Positions 15,407 to 23,083 of a DNA stretch of 41,953 nt are shown here, piece by piece; within the stretch, counting starts at the first letter, position 1, and each line of letters opens with the position of its first letter. The notes under the pieces were generated by a model. The model searched no databases and was not told the DNA's origin. It worked only from the letters and a program-made list of their open reading frames with translations. The position numbers and the translations under genes were made by a program. Source of the stretch: Bacilli bacterium (lineage in GTDB: Bacteria > Bacillota_I > Bacilli_A > RFN20 > CAG-826); the NCBI GenBank assembly GCA_024696885.1, contig JAILGI010000038.1:1-41953 (forward strand), given 5' to 3'.

Positions 15407-17279
15407 AGAATTGTTTAATCAATTAGTTGCACTAGAAAAAGAAAACAAATTAAATAAAGAACAATTAGAAGCCTTAGAACCATATCGCGTTAAAAGAGCT
15501 ATTATTATGGCTGCGGGTTTTGGTTCACGTATGATGCCTATTACTTTATTCACCCCAAAGCCATTAGTGACAGTCAACGGTGTACGTATCATCGAAACAT
15601 TAATTGAAAAAATCGTCAAAGTGGGTATCAAAGAAATCTATCTCGTAAGAGGTTATTTAAAACAACAATTTGATGTCTTATTAGAAAAATATCCTTTCAT
15701 TAAATTTATCGATAATGATGATTTTGATAAGGAAAACAATATATCAAGTGCGATTAGATTCGCTCATTTATTAGATAACACTTATGTTTGCGAAGCTGAT
15801 TTTGTGGTTCGCGGAGATGATGTTATCACTAAATATCAATATGAATCTAATTATCTAGGAACACCAGTCAAAGAGACTGACGATTGGTGTTATGACGTCG
15901 ATAGTAATGATGTTATCCATAATTATCGTAAAGGCGGTAAAGACTGTTACCAAGCCTTTGGTATTTCCTATTGGAATGAAAAAGATGGTGCATTCCTAGC
16001 TAAAAAGTTATTAGAAATGCACGAAGATAAAAAGAATCGTCAAGAATTCTGGGAAATGTGTTTCTTCTCCATTTATCAAAATGAATTTAACGTCCACGCA
16101 AGAGCGTGCGCTAAAGAATCTATTTTTGAAATTGATTCATTCGATGAATTATGCGCGGTGGATCCATCTCATAGATTAGGTGAAAGAAAGAGAATCGGTG
16201 TTGTAGGCGCTGGTAATATGGGCACCATATTAGCCACCAAGTTCTCCTTAAGCCATGATGTTGCTTTATATGACAACGTCGGTTCTATGAAAAACTGCGT
16301 TGATAACATCATGAATGTGAGAGATGAAGACAACAAGATTACTTATTCGGCAAAAATCAAAACCATTACATCTGATTTAAAAGAATTTGTTTCTTTATCT
16401 GATTATATTTTTATTACCTTCCCTTCCTTCCTTTTTAAAGGATTAGCCAAAGATTTAATTCCTTTATTACATGAAGGACAACATTTAATCTTTATCCCTG
16501 GTAGTGGAGGTGCGGAATTCTATTTTCATGAAGCTCTTAAAAAAGGCGTTACCATTTCTGGTTTACAAAGAGTGCACTGTGTCGCTCGTATATTAGAACC
16601 TGGTAAGTTAGTAAGAGAATCCGGCAAAAAATCACTCTTAAAAGTGGCGTCTATTCCATCTAGTTATAATCACACTGCCTCTATGCTCATTAATGAGTTA
16701 TTTGGTATTAAGGTTCATGAATTAGATAATTACTTAAATATCACCTTAATCAATAGTAATGCAGTGTTACATACATCTCGTTTATATAACCTCTTCCATG
16801 ACTATCATGAAGGAGTTTATTACAGTAAAAACCCATTATTTTACGAATCTTGGAATGATGAAACCTCTATTCTATTAGAGAAAATGGATAACGAATTAGC
16901 ATCCTTATTCCCCATGTTTGAAACCTATGGATTACCAGTGAAAGATATTCCCGGCATTCTCCCATATTATGATTCTGAAACCCCAGAACAAATGACAAGA
17001 AAGATTATTAGTATTGCAGGATTCAAAGGTTTATATTCCCCAATGAAAGAAGTGGAGCCAGGTAAATTCATTCCTGATTTCTCAAGTCGATACTTCACCG
17101 CGGACTTCCCATTTGGTTTAGATATCATCTTAGAGTTCTTAAGACTATTTGAAATGAAGAAAGATAACTGCGAAATGGTGTCATCTTGGTATAAGGAAAT
17201 GATTAAACCAGAATCAGTCTTCTCCTTCAAAGATTTCAACATTAATACAAAAGAAGAACTAATTAATCTTTATAAATAA
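15399..17279 (+). CDS. LicC-like nucleotidyltransferase / opine dehydrogenase fusion
   Basis: A 626-residue fusion. Residues about 33-260 are a LicC-like nucleotidyltransferase (AIIMAAGFGSRMMPIT, FTPKPLV, CEADFV). Residues about 265-620 form an NAD(P)-dependent octopine/nopaline dehydrogenase: Rossmann GVVGAGNMG (about 267), then the family C-terminal helical domain, including NSNAVLHTSRL, where the catalytic His is expected, and YYSKNPLFYESW. Opine dehydrogenases reductively condense an amine with a keto acid. The fusion suggests that an amino group on the activated compound is N-carboxyalkylated. The N-terminus keeps the ALEPYRV linker of the preceding protein but not its winged helix, so it looks like a paralogous copy. 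It overlaps the upstream gene by 8 bases; TGAGGA serves as the binding site. Confidence 0.87.
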   Translation: MNRELFNQLVALEKENKLNKEQLEALEPYRVKRAIIMAAGFGSRMMPITLFTPKPLVTVNGVRIIETLIEKIVKVGIKEIYLVRGYLKQQFDVLLEKYPFIKFIDNDDFDKENNISSAIRFAHLLDNTYVCEADFVVRGDDVITKYQYESNYLGTPVKETDDWCYDVDSNDVIHNYRKGGKDCYQAFGISYWNEKDGAFLAKKLLEMHEDKKNRQEFWEMCFFSIYQNEFNVHARACAKESIFEIDSFDELCAVDPSHRLGERKRIGVVGAGNMGTILATKFSLSHDVALYDNVGSMKNCVDNIMNVRDEDNKITYSAKIKTITSDLKEFVSLSDYIFITFPSFLFKGLAKDLIPLLHEGQHLIFIPGSGGAEFYFHEALKKGVTISGLQRVHCVARILEPGKLVRESGKKSLLKVASIPSSYNHTASMLINELFGIKVHELDNYLNITLINSNAVLHTSRLYNLFHDYHEGVYYSKNPLFYESWNDETSILLEKMDNELASLFPMFETYGLPVKDIPGILPYYDSETPEQMTRKIISIAGFKGLYSPMKEVEPGKFIPDFSSRYFTADFPFGLDIILEFLRLFEMKKDNCEMVSSWYKEMIKPESVFSFKDFNINTKEELINLYK

Positions 17280-17281
17280 AT

Positions 17282-17312
17282 AAAAAGCACAAGTTCATCA
17301 CTTGTGTTTTTT
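17282..17312. terminator. Bidirectional terminator between the licC fusion operon and licD
   Basis: Stem CACAAGT / ACTTGTG with loop TCATC, flanked by AAAAA and TTTTTT so that it works on both strands. The TGA stop of the minus licD gene begins inside the loop. Confidence 0.85.
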
Positions 17313-18146
17313 ACTCATATATTCTTTATAACCTTCGGTTAATGAGAATCCTTTGTTGTAATGGTGACCCACCTGCTGCTCAATAGGTGGCAGTTTCATA
17401 TAATCGCCAAAGATACATGTGAGGTAATCATGATATCTTTTCATGACCCTGGCTTGCATGTCTTCAAATTGGACATAGACGAAGTCAGAGAAGATGTCGC
17501 TATCCATAGCCGCTCGTTTAAATGTGTAACCGAATAAATTACCGGATAAAGCGCATTCTTCCATCTTTAATTTCTTCGCGTATTTATCCATTCTCTTATT
17601 TCTAAAATGAGCAATGTCGAATAGGTAAGGAATAGCCACGGCAATATCAATCATAATGTCTTTAAACCATGTTTTCTTTTGTGGTTTTCGCATCAACGCG
17701 GGTAAATAGGAAAGATAGAATTGTCGCCAGATAAATTTGACTTTTTTTGCGCATTTCTCGCGTGGAATTGGCTCTTTGCTCATTCCATCAATCGGGAAAA
17801 TATCAATCCAAACACCGTGATTTATACGATGGTTTTTAAAGTGATCTTCAATAAACGTAGTGGAGGAATCTCTGAGCTTTGCGTATCCATATGTATAATG
17901 TGGATCTGATTTCCACCACTGAATGAAATATGGAGTTCCTTCATATTCTTTTTGAAGTGTTAAATACTTTTCATAATCTTCTCTAGGCATCATGACATCT
18001 ATATCATCATCCCAAGGAATGAAACCTTTATGTCTAATCGCACCTAAGCAAGAACCACCATTGAGAAAATATCTTAAATGGTGTTTTTCACAAACATCAT
18101 GAAAGGCTTTAAAGATAACTAATAATCTCGCTTGTAAATCATTCAT
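17298..18146 (-). CDS. LicD-family phosphotransferase (first copy)
   Basis: LicD-type nucleotidyltransferase-fold enzyme that transfers phosphocholine or a similar phosphoalcohol from a CDP donor to a glycan. The signature is complete: NGGSCLGAIRHKGFIPWDDDIDVMM near residues 31-55, with the three-Asp metal site, then YGYAKLRDSSTTF and GVWIDIFPIDG. I prefer ATG 18146 (282 residues) to the TTG at 18155 in the track, because a TATAAT ends one base upstream of that TTG and would give an almost leaderless mRNA starting at the ATG. The gene converges on the LicC fusion operon, which probably makes its donor. It lies 40 bases downstream of pepT on the same strand. Confidence 0.88.
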   Translation of the reverse strand: MNDLQARLLVIFKAFHDVCEKHHLRYFLNGGSCLGAIRHKGFIPWDDDIDVMMPREDYEKYLTLQKEYEGTPYFIQWWKSDPHYTYGYAKLRDSSTTFIEDHFKNHRINHGVWIDIFPIDGMSKEPIPREKCAKKVKFIWRQFYLSYLPALMRKPQKKTWFKDIMIDIAVAIPYLFDIAHFRNKRMDKYAKKLKMEECALSGNLFGYTFKRAAMDSDIFSDFVYVQFEDMQARVMKRYHDYLTCIFGDYMKLPPIEQQVGHHYNKGFSLTEGYKEYMSKKHK

Positions 18147-18155
18147 ATCAATCAA

Positions 18156-18161
18156 ATTATA
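18156..18161 (-). promoter_or_regulatory. -10 box of the first licD gene (leaderless start predicted)
   Basis: Minus-strand TATAAT 9 bases before ATG 18146, with a weak -35 (TTTAAA at a 16-base spacing) in the short gap after pepT. No Shine-Dalgarno is present. Confidence 0.5.
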
Positions 18162-18186
18162 AACAATTCTGAAAGCGTTTAAAACT

Positions 18187-19380
18187 TTAGAGTTTAACTA
18201 TATCGAGAACCACATCAATCATCTTGAGGAAATCTTGAACGACTAAATATTCATATCTTCCGTGATGATTAGAACTACCAGTTCCTAGATTTGGTGTCAC
18301 TAAACCTCTCTTAGAGAAAGTTGCTCCATCGGTTCCGCCTCTTATCTTAGACATAACAGGAGTTAAACCATTCTTGATTAATGCTTCCTTAGCTTTATCC
18401 ACAGGTCGAGGATCTTTTTGGACATAAGGAAGCATATTGTAATATTGATCTCTTACAGCAACATCAATCTTTGCTTTTGGATATTTCTTTAGTAATAACG
18501 CTGCTTGCTCTTTGATATATTCGCTGCGTTTTAATAAGTTATCATAATCAAAGTCACGAAGAATCATATCTAAATCGCAAACATCGCTAGATCCTTCAAT
18601 GCCATTGATATGCCAATAGCCTTCATCTTCATTGGCATCATATGGTGTTTCCTTTTTAGGGAATGTTTCAATTAATTCATGTAATACTAATAAAGCATTG
18701 ATTAAGGCGTTCTTTCCTTCACCTGGGTGGACAGATACGCCTTCTACGTGAATATGGACTTGTTGTGCGTTGAAGTTTTCAGCATCGATATGACTGATAT
18801 CTCCTCCGTCAATTGTGAAGGCATAGTCAGCGTCCATCTTCTTTAAATCAAAGTGTTTTGGTCCTTCACCGATTTCTTCATCAACGGTGAAACATACGGA
18901 AATGTTATGGTGTTTAATTTCAGGATGGTTATGTAAGTGTTCTAATACACCCATAATAATAGCGATGCCCGCTTTATCATCTGCGCCTAATAAGGTATTG
19001 CCATCGGTAACCACTAAGTCTTTACCAATGTGTTTCTTTAATGCGGGGAATTCTTCACTAGAAAGAACATATTTATCATTTAAATGATAATCCTTGCCAT
19101 CATAATTCTTAATGATTTGAGGATTACAATTGGTGTCAGTGACTTCTAATGCGGTATCAACATGGGCGTTTAAACCAATCTTATCGCCTTCACCTTTTAA
19201 ATGAGCGTAGACGATACCATATTCATCCATATAAGCATCTTCTAAGCCTAATTCCTTTAAATCCTCAACAAGAACTCTGGATAAGTCTTTTTGCTTTTCG
19301 GTAGATGGCGTAGTGCCGGTTGTATCATCCGCTTGAGTGTCAATTTTCGCGTATTTAATAAATCTTTGTACTGGGTCCAT
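18187..19380 (-). CDS. pepT: Peptidase T (tripeptide aminopeptidase)
   Basis: Cytoplasmic M20-family zinc aminopeptidase that removes the N-terminal residue of tripeptides. The 397 residues show the dinuclear metal site: AHVDTA (His73, Asp75), LGADDKAG (Asp134), and the catalytic Glu pair in VDEEIGEGP (168-169). IRGGTDGATFSKRGLVTPNLG near the C-terminus is a PepT hallmark. Length is near the usual about 410. AAGGAGAT is 6-7 bases before the ATG. It is divergent from degV; the 65-base gap holds a promoter for each side. Confidence 0.95.
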   Translation of the reverse strand: MDPVQRFIKYAKIDTQADDTTGTTPSTEKQKDLSRVLVEDLKELGLEDAYMDEYGIVYAHLKGEGDKIGLNAHVDTALEVTDTNCNPQIIKNYDGKDYHLNDKYVLSSEEFPALKKHIGKDLVVTDGNTLLGADDKAGIAIIMGVLEHLHNHPEIKHHNISVCFTVDEEIGEGPKHFDLKKMDADYAFTIDGGDISHIDAENFNAQQVHIHVEGVSVHPGEGKNALINALLVLHELIETFPKKETPYDANEDEGYWHINGIEGSSDVCDLDMILRDFDYDNLLKRSEYIKEQAALLLKKYPKAKIDVAVRDQYYNMLPYVQKDPRPVDKAKEALIKNGLTPVMSKIRGGTDGATFSKRGLVTPNLGTGSSNHHGRYEYLVVQDFLKMIDVVLDIVKL

Positions 19381-19408
19381 AATCTATCTCCTTATTAATA
19401 AATAATAA

Positions 19409-19438
19409 TTAACATTTCATTAAATATGTTAATATATT
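19409..19438 (+). promoter_or_regulatory. Promoter of degV (leaderless start predicted)
   Basis: TTAACA, an 18-base spacer and TATATT, placing the start of transcription at or next to the ATG at 19446. There is no Shine-Dalgarno between the -10 and the start codon. Confidence 0.6.
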
Positions 19439-19445
19439 TTCTAGA

Positions 19446-20297
19446 ATGAAAATAATTATTTCCGCAGAATCAACAATTGATCTCAGCCCAGAATTACTCA
19501 AAAAATACCACATTTCCACAATTCCATTCACTGTGAATTTGGGAGAAAGAATGGGCAAGGATGGCGAAATAACACCAGAAGATATTTTTCAATATGTTGA
19601 TGAAACTGGTGAATTACCAAAAACCAGTGCGATTAATGAATTTGAATATTCGCATTACTTTAAAGATTTATTAAAACAATATGATGCAATAATTCACATT
19701 TCACTTAGTGAAAAAATCTCTTCCGCAATATTAAGTGCGCGCAAAGCCGCTAGTAAATTAGAGAATGTCTACGTCATCGATTCTAGATCTTTATCTACCG
19801 GTATTGCTTTAAGCGCTATATATGCTTCTCAACTAGTGGATAAAGGTTATTCTCCAAAAGAGATTGTAAAGAAAGTGGAAAGTAGAACCCATAAGGTACA
19901 AGCCAGCTTTGTCGTTAACACTTTATCTTATTTATACAAAGGTGGTAGATGTACCGGATTACAAAAATTTGGAGCGATGCTTTTGAGACTTAAACCACAA
20001 ATAGTTTTAAAACATGGTGCGATGGTGCCCGGTAAAAAATATCGTGGTAAAAGCATCAATTGTGTTGATGAATATTGCCGTGATACATTAGGTGAATTTA
20101 ATAACCCAGATAAATCAATCGTCTTTATTACACACACGCATGCAACCGAAGAAATGGTTGAAAATTGCCGAGAATGGCTCAAACATGAAGGATTTGTGAA
20201 TATTTTGGAGACAATTGCTGGTGCCACAATCACAAGCCACTGTGGTCCAAAGACAATCGGAATCCTCTATATCAACGATGGTGGAGTAAAAGACTAG
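19446..20297 (+). CDS. DegV-family fatty-acid-binding protein
   Basis: A 283-residue DegV protein. These bind a fatty acid and present it to the FakA kinase so that exogenous fatty acids can enter phospholipid synthesis. Residues 1-30 match the family opening (IISAESTIDLSPELLKKYHISTIPF), and SLSEKISSAILSARKAA, DSRSLSTG and VNTLSYLYKGGRCTGLQKF are characteristic ligand-binding segments. Length is standard. The ATG is only 7 bases after a TATATT, so it is probably translated from a leaderless mRNA. A perfect terminator follows the stop. No fakA gene is nearby. Family assignment is firm; the particular lipid is unknown. Confidence 0.9.
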   Translation: MKIIISAESTIDLSPELLKKYHISTIPFTVNLGERMGKDGEITPEDIFQYVDETGELPKTSAINEFEYSHYFKDLLKQYDAIIHISLSEKISSAILSARKAASKLENVYVIDSRSLSTGIALSAIYASQLVDKGYSPKEIVKKVESRTHKVQASFVVNTLSYLYKGGRCTGLQKFGAMLLRLKPQIVLKHGAMVPGKKYRGKSINCVDEYCRDTLGEFNNPDKSIVFITHTHATEEMVENCREWLKHEGFVNILETIAGATITSHCGPKTIGILYINDGGVKD

Positions 20298-20323
20298 ATG
20301 CGCAAAATTGGCGCATCTTTTTT
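20296..20323 (+). terminator. Terminator of degV
   Basis: Stem AGATGCGC / GCGCATCT with loop AAAATTG and a TTTTTT tail, starting one base before the end of the TAG stop codon. Confidence 0.9.
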
Positions 20324-20371
20324 ATATAAATAAAGGATATTTATAACCCACATTTTTAACGAAAAAAAATA

Positions 20372-20395
20372 TGTCCAAAAAAGTCGATTTGGACA
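20372..20395. promoter_or_regulatory. Perfect inverted repeat upstream of the acidic small ORF
   Basis: TGTCCAAA and TTTGGACA, eight-base perfect arms 8 bases apart. It lies about 90 bases upstream of the small ORF and could be a regulator-binding site or an RNA hairpin. Confidence 0.5.
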
Positions 20396-20421
20396 GTGTC
20401 TAAAAATGATTAAAAATGTCT

Positions 20422-20454
20422 TTGTATTATTGTTCGTCTATGTTAGATTAGACG
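20422..20454 (+). promoter_or_regulatory. Possible promoter with overlapping dyad for the acidic small ORF
   Basis: TTGTAT, 16 bases, and an extended -10 (TGT-TAGATT). The inverted repeat CGTCTA...TAGACG (20435-20454) surrounds the -10, as an operator would. Predicted start is about 20456, leaving a 30-base leader with GGAGG. Confidence 0.4.
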
Positions 20455-20485
20455 CGTTGAAAAAAGATAGCTGGAGGAAGTATTC

Positions 20486-20614
20486 ATGGATCCAAGAAAC
20501 AAAAACGAAGTTACTGATGCCGAAGAATTACAAATCATTGAAGCATTCGCTGAAGCCGAAGAATATTTAGAATCCGGTATCGTTGACGACTATTATTTTG
20601 ATTCCGAAGACTAA
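20486..20614 (+). CDS. 42-residue acidic small protein (not in ORF track)
   Basis: MDPRNKNEVTDAEELQIIEA... is a 42-residue protein with 15 acidic and 2 basic residues and no membrane segment. The middle (about 9-30) should form an amphipathic helix rich in Glu and Ala; the end is Asp/Tyr-rich (VDDYYFDSED). It is short but well supported as a gene: a strong GGAGG lies 8 bases before the ATG, a perfect terminator begins 28 bases after the stop, and codon use resembles the neighbours. I do not recognise the family. A small acidic protein alone in its transcript might be a protein-binding regulator or an inhibitor, but that is speculation. Confidence 0.65.
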   Translation: MDPRNKNEVTDAEELQIIEAFAEAEEYLESGIVDDYYFDSED

Positions 20615-20641
20615 TCTTAAATTAGTAAGAATAAATGATTG

Positions 20642-20671
20642 AAAAACCTTGGAACAAACCAAGGTTTTTTC
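20642..20671 (+). terminator. Terminator of the acidic small ORF
   Basis: Eleven-base-pair stem AAAAACCTTGG / CCAAGGTTTTT with loop AACAAA and a further T. Confidence 0.9.
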
Positions 20672-20737
20672 TTACCCAATCTTAAACGATGCAATATACC
20701 GATTTGCCCTTTTGCTTTATTTAGTAAATAAAATTAT

Positions 20738-20743
20738 TATAAT
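20738..20743 (+). promoter_or_regulatory. -10 box of the wzy-like gene (leaderless start predicted)
   Basis: Perfect TATAAT 8 bases before ATG 20752, with no Shine-Dalgarno. The best upstream hexamer (TTGCTT) is 20 bases away, so the -35 is poor. Confidence 0.5.
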
Positions 20744-20751
20744 TATGTTAT

Positions 20752-22254
20752 ATGCGCGAAGAGAACAAAGCATCTAACTTCAATTTATCACAATTTGGAC
20801 GCGTCCTTGTTTTTGTGGTTCTTGAAGTTTTAGCCTTATTTGCCTCTTCTATTTGGAATTCAATTTACTTATACACAATTGTGAGCATCTTGCTTGTTGT
20901 TCTTGTTATAGCAGTGATGTTCCAACAAGTGAAAAAAGATGGTCTCTCTAATATAGGATTTTTCTTATTCCCCATTCTTGTATATGGTTTTTTATCCGCG
21001 ATAAGTTACCTCTATTTAGATCCTAATTTCGCTTTATCTAATTCCTGGTTCCGTTTTATCGTTCCATTTGGATTAGTGGGCTTTGCTGCTGCGGGATATT
21101 ATATCGCCTCTAATCAGGATTTTAAGATTGGTCATGCCTTATTGGTCATCTATAGTGGTATTGCCTTCTTAACGTTCTTAAACCTTATAGTCACAATGGT
21201 GCAATTTGTGCCTTTTTATACAATTAGATACGCGAATTACTATTTATACTATGATGGTTCGCCATCCCCAGTTCCCGTCTCTGAAATGGCGTATTTCCTC
21301 ACTAATTTCTCATTTGAAGAAGTGTCATTATCTTATTTCACTTTCTATCCGATGATTTTGTTAACCGCCTTCTTACCTTTATCTTTTATTTCTTATAGCA
21401 AACAAAAGAAGACATTCGTAGCCTATCTATCATTTGGCATTTTAGGTTTATTAACCATCATCTTGACAATCAATAAGTTCACTCTCCTTTATTTATTTGT
21501 TATCGCTGTGGTCATAGCCTTAATCAACATCTTCACTAAATTTAATTTAAAAACCAAATGGTTAAAAGTAACCATGAAAATCATCGGCGGATTAGCTATC
21601 GCTGGATTTGTCTTATTATTACTTAACGCTCAAGATAGTGTCTCCACTTTCCGTCTTTCATTCTTAAGAGATTTAACGACTAAGAATGCTTTATTTGATC
21701 GTTTATTTAACTCCAATCGTTTAGTGAGTGGCTATAACGCTATTCTCGATGGAACATTCACTAACGTTAAGATACTTGGTTATCCAATCGCAGGAGCGTA
21801 TCAAAACTTTGGTATGATGACTTGGGTCTTTAACGATTCATCCAATTCCTTCTTCTTTGATTCCTTCTTTGTGTCTGGTTTATTCGGCACTGGATTCCTT
21901 GTCTTTGTCCTTATTATGTGTATCAGACATGTGTTCTTCTATTACATGTATTCAACAGATAAAAAAGAAGATAAAGTATTGGTTATAGGCTTTATTTTAG
22001 TCTCCTTAATCTATTCCTTTATCGCCTTTGATGCGACACCATATGTTTTCTATAACAGTATTGTTCCTTTCTATATGAACAATATCTTCTTTATCATCAT
22101 CTTCTTATTTGGCTATTGCTTATTCAAATCATTGAACTCAAATAGACCAATCGTGGTGAAGAAAGCGATTAAGGAAGAAAAAGAAGGAACACCACTTATT
22201 GTGACTACGACTGAAGAGAAAAAGGAGGAAAAGAAAAATGAAGAAAGTAAATAA
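20752..22254 (+). CDS. O-antigen ligase/polymerase-like membrane protein (Wzy type)
   Basis: A 500-residue polytopic membrane protein with about 11 helices up to residue 465, then a charged cytoplasmic tail (KKAIKEEKEGT...EEKKEEKKNEESK). The large external loop before the last helices (about 300-370) with SSNSFFFDSFFVSGLFGTGFLVFVL is typical of the O-antigen ligase/Wzy superfamily, which joins lipid-linked oligosaccharide repeats or transfers a glycan to an acceptor. Sequence identity in this superfamily is low, so the assignment rests on topology and on this motif. Its neighbours (flippase, LicD, TupA-like) support a role in surface polysaccharide assembly. It overlaps the lipoprotein gene by 17 bases. 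Confidence 0.75.
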   Translation: MREENKASNFNLSQFGRVLVFVVLEVLALFASSIWNSIYLYTIVSILLVVLVIAVMFQQVKKDGLSNIGFFLFPILVYGFLSAISYLYLDPNFALSNSWFRFIVPFGLVGFAAAGYYIASNQDFKIGHALLVIYSGIAFLTFLNLIVTMVQFVPFYTIRYANYYLYYDGSPSPVPVSEMAYFLTNFSFEEVSLSYFTFYPMILLTAFLPLSFISYSKQKKTFVAYLSFGILGLLTIILTINKFTLLYLFVIAVVIALINIFTKFNLKTKWLKVTMKIIGGLAIAGFVLLLLNAQDSVSTFRLSFLRDLTTKNALFDRLFNSNRLVSGYNAILDGTFTNVKILGYPIAGAYQNFGMMTWVFNDSSNSFFFDSFFVSGLFGTGFLVFVLIMCIRHVFFYYMYSTDKKEDKVLVIGFILVSLIYSFIAFDATPYVFYNSIVPFYMNNIFFIIIFLFGYCLFKSLNSNRPIVVKKAIKEEKEGTPLIVTTTEEKKEEKKNEESK

Positions 22255-23083
22255 AAAGATCCTCCTCTTATTCCCCATCTTTATTCTCACAGGATGTGGT
22301 TATGGTTTAAAAGAAGTCTATCCTGGTAATGTTTATAATTCTGTTGATTATAATCTCAACTTCTATAAGGAATGGAATAAGGATTTAAATTACCATGAAG
22401 TGGAAATGGAAAGCGAGAGTCACGTCCTTGATAAAGACGCTGATAAGGTGTTTTTAAGCCCTAATGACGCTTATTTCCCTGATCATAATGATTATGACTA
22501 CGCCGATGATTTAGATTTTAACGATGACACAAGGAGTTATGGTCAAACATTTGCCCTAAGCAAGAGTGAATCCTCCTTCAAATATGGCTATTTATCTAAA
22601 TTATTTGATGGACAAATGTTCTGCCATGGCCGTTATGAATTGGCCCGTGTGCAAATTGGTGAAAGTGGCTTTGCAGCAAAAACCAGTAAAGAATTAAAGG
22701 AATATTCCTATTTTGCGCTTAATTTCAAAGCATCATTAGATTATAGACGCGATGGTGTTTCTACTGGCATTCCCGCTCATAATTCCTCAATTATTTTGAA
22801 GATTAATTTCTACTGTAAAGTTAATAGTTCCACCTATAAACGTGTAGAATTCACCTACCCAATTGAACACGTGAATACAAACTATAGCGAAGCTACAAAT
22901 ATCTATACATTCTTTGGCTTTGACCTTGAAAAATATGATATTAGTAGATGCGCTGGTTACTCTATCGAATATGAACTAGTCCATGATGAATATATTGAAA
23001 GCCATGGAGCGGAGTACACCCCATCGCTTACGCATTGTTTACTTTTATATGAAATGTTTTTACCAGGTTCTACTTGGCATTAA
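22238..23083 (+). CDS. Predicted lipoprotein
   Basis: A 281-residue lipoprotein of unknown function. The signal is KKILLLFPIFILTGCGYG, with lipobox LTGC and Cys20 as the lipidated residue. The mature part is acidic and Tyr/Asp-rich, with predicted beta strands (YFALNFKASLDYR, SSIILKINFYCK, GYSIEYELVHDE), consistent with an extracellular beta-sandwich, possibly carbohydrate-binding. AAAGGAGG inside the tail of the wzy-like gene precedes the ATG, so the two are coupled and may work together at the outer face of the membrane. Its 3' end overlaps the convergent ATP-grasp gene by 14 bases. I do not recognise a named family. Confidence 0.75.
   Translation: MKKVNKKILLLFPIFILTGCGYGLKEVYPGNVYNSVDYNLNFYKEWNKDLNYHEVEMESESHVLDKDADKVFLSPNDAYFPDHNDYDYADDLDFNDDTRSYGQTFALSKSESSFKYGYLSKLFDGQMFCHGRYELARVQIGESGFAAKTSKELKEYSYFALNFKASLDYRRDGVSTGIPAHNSSIILKINFYCKVNSSTYKRVEFTYPIEHVNTNYSEATNIYTFFGFDLEKYDISRCAGYSIEYELVHDEYIESHGAEYTPSLTHCLLLYEMFLPGSTWH

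Noticed and set aside
18147-18155. TTG start of the first licD gene in the track
   Set aside because: A TATAAT lies directly upstream, so the mRNA would begin after this codon; ATG 18146 is a better start.
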